From positions 1 through 12,959 of the forward strand of contig DLXW01000084.1 in the NCBI GenBank assembly GCA_003448685.1: DNA of 12,959 bases. The letters run 5' to 3'. Of this stretch, positions 12,900 through 12,959 are shown in pieces; positions within the stretch are counted from its first letter, which is position 1; each line of letters starts with the position of its first letter. The DNA is from Cyanothece sp. UBA12306. GTDB taxonomy: Bacteria > Cyanobacteriota > Cyanobacteriia > Cyanobacteriales > Microcystaceae. Below the pieces are notes generated by a model. The model was not told where the DNA came from. It worked only from the letters and a program-made list of their open reading frames with translations, and ran no database searches. The translations under genes and the position numbers were made by a program.

Positions 12900-12959
12900 A
12901 AGCCTGAAGTGATGTGATGGATCATTGAAATTTTCTTGTGAACTAATATTAAACACTAT

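Noticed and set aside
1..12959. tRNA, rRNA, CRISPR array, insertion sequence or phage genes
   Set aside because: Looked for on both strands; no cloverleaf-like sequence, spaced repeat array, transposase or integrase motif was found.

Overview
The window comes from a cyanobacterial chromosome. It carries genes for both photosystems (psbE, psbF, psbL, psbJ, psaL, psaI), the Photosystem II assembly factors RubA and Ycf48, and the chlorophyll-synthesis factor Ycf54. It also has six perfect copies of the HIP1 octamer (GCGATCGC), a known cyanobacterial signature. The AT-rich base composition and gene style suggest a unicellular, Crocosphaera/Cyanothece-like organism, but that rank is an inference.

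Layout. At 1-646 is the 3' part of an unrecognised gene. Positions 674-3550 hold a cell-surface group: a membrane-anchored serine-acetyltransferase-like enzyme (minus strand), divergent from a family 2 glycosyltransferase and a RodZ-like cell-shape protein (both plus strand). Positions 3689-4845 (minus) hold ycf54 and pdxJ; pdxJ starts at TTG. From 5001 to 6549 there is a small unknown protein, a glutaredoxin and an exported pentapeptide-repeat/TPR protein. A TetR-family regulator follows at 6804-7397, with a perfect 20-bp inverted repeat just upstream that looks like its own operator. Positions 7475-9709 are the PSII assembly and cytochrome b559 cluster rubA-ycf48-psbE-psbF-psbL-psbJ, closed by a hairpin terminator. 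Then come a 567-residue membrane-anchored protein of unknown function with a degenerate four-fold repeat (9916-11619) and a 65-residue hypothetical protein with a good promoter and a strong bidirectional terminator. The window ends with psaL (minus) and psaI (plus), transcribed divergently from a 174-bp spacer that holds a 12-bp palindrome.

How the genes work together. RubA and Ycf48 act early in building the PSII reaction centre, and the four psb products are core small subunits of the same complex, so the cluster joins assembly factors with their clients. Ycf54 supports the cyclase step that makes chlorophyll precursors. PsaL and PsaI sit together at the oligomerisation face of Photosystem I. 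The acetyltransferase, glycosyltransferase and RodZ-like genes point to envelope or exopolysaccharide work.

I found no mobile element, CRISPR array, tRNA or rRNA, and no defence-type system. No gap between genes exceeds 300 bases. The least explained items are the TetR gene with its operator next to a photosynthesis operon, the 567-residue repeat protein, the truncated first gene, and the divergent psaL/psaI arrangement.
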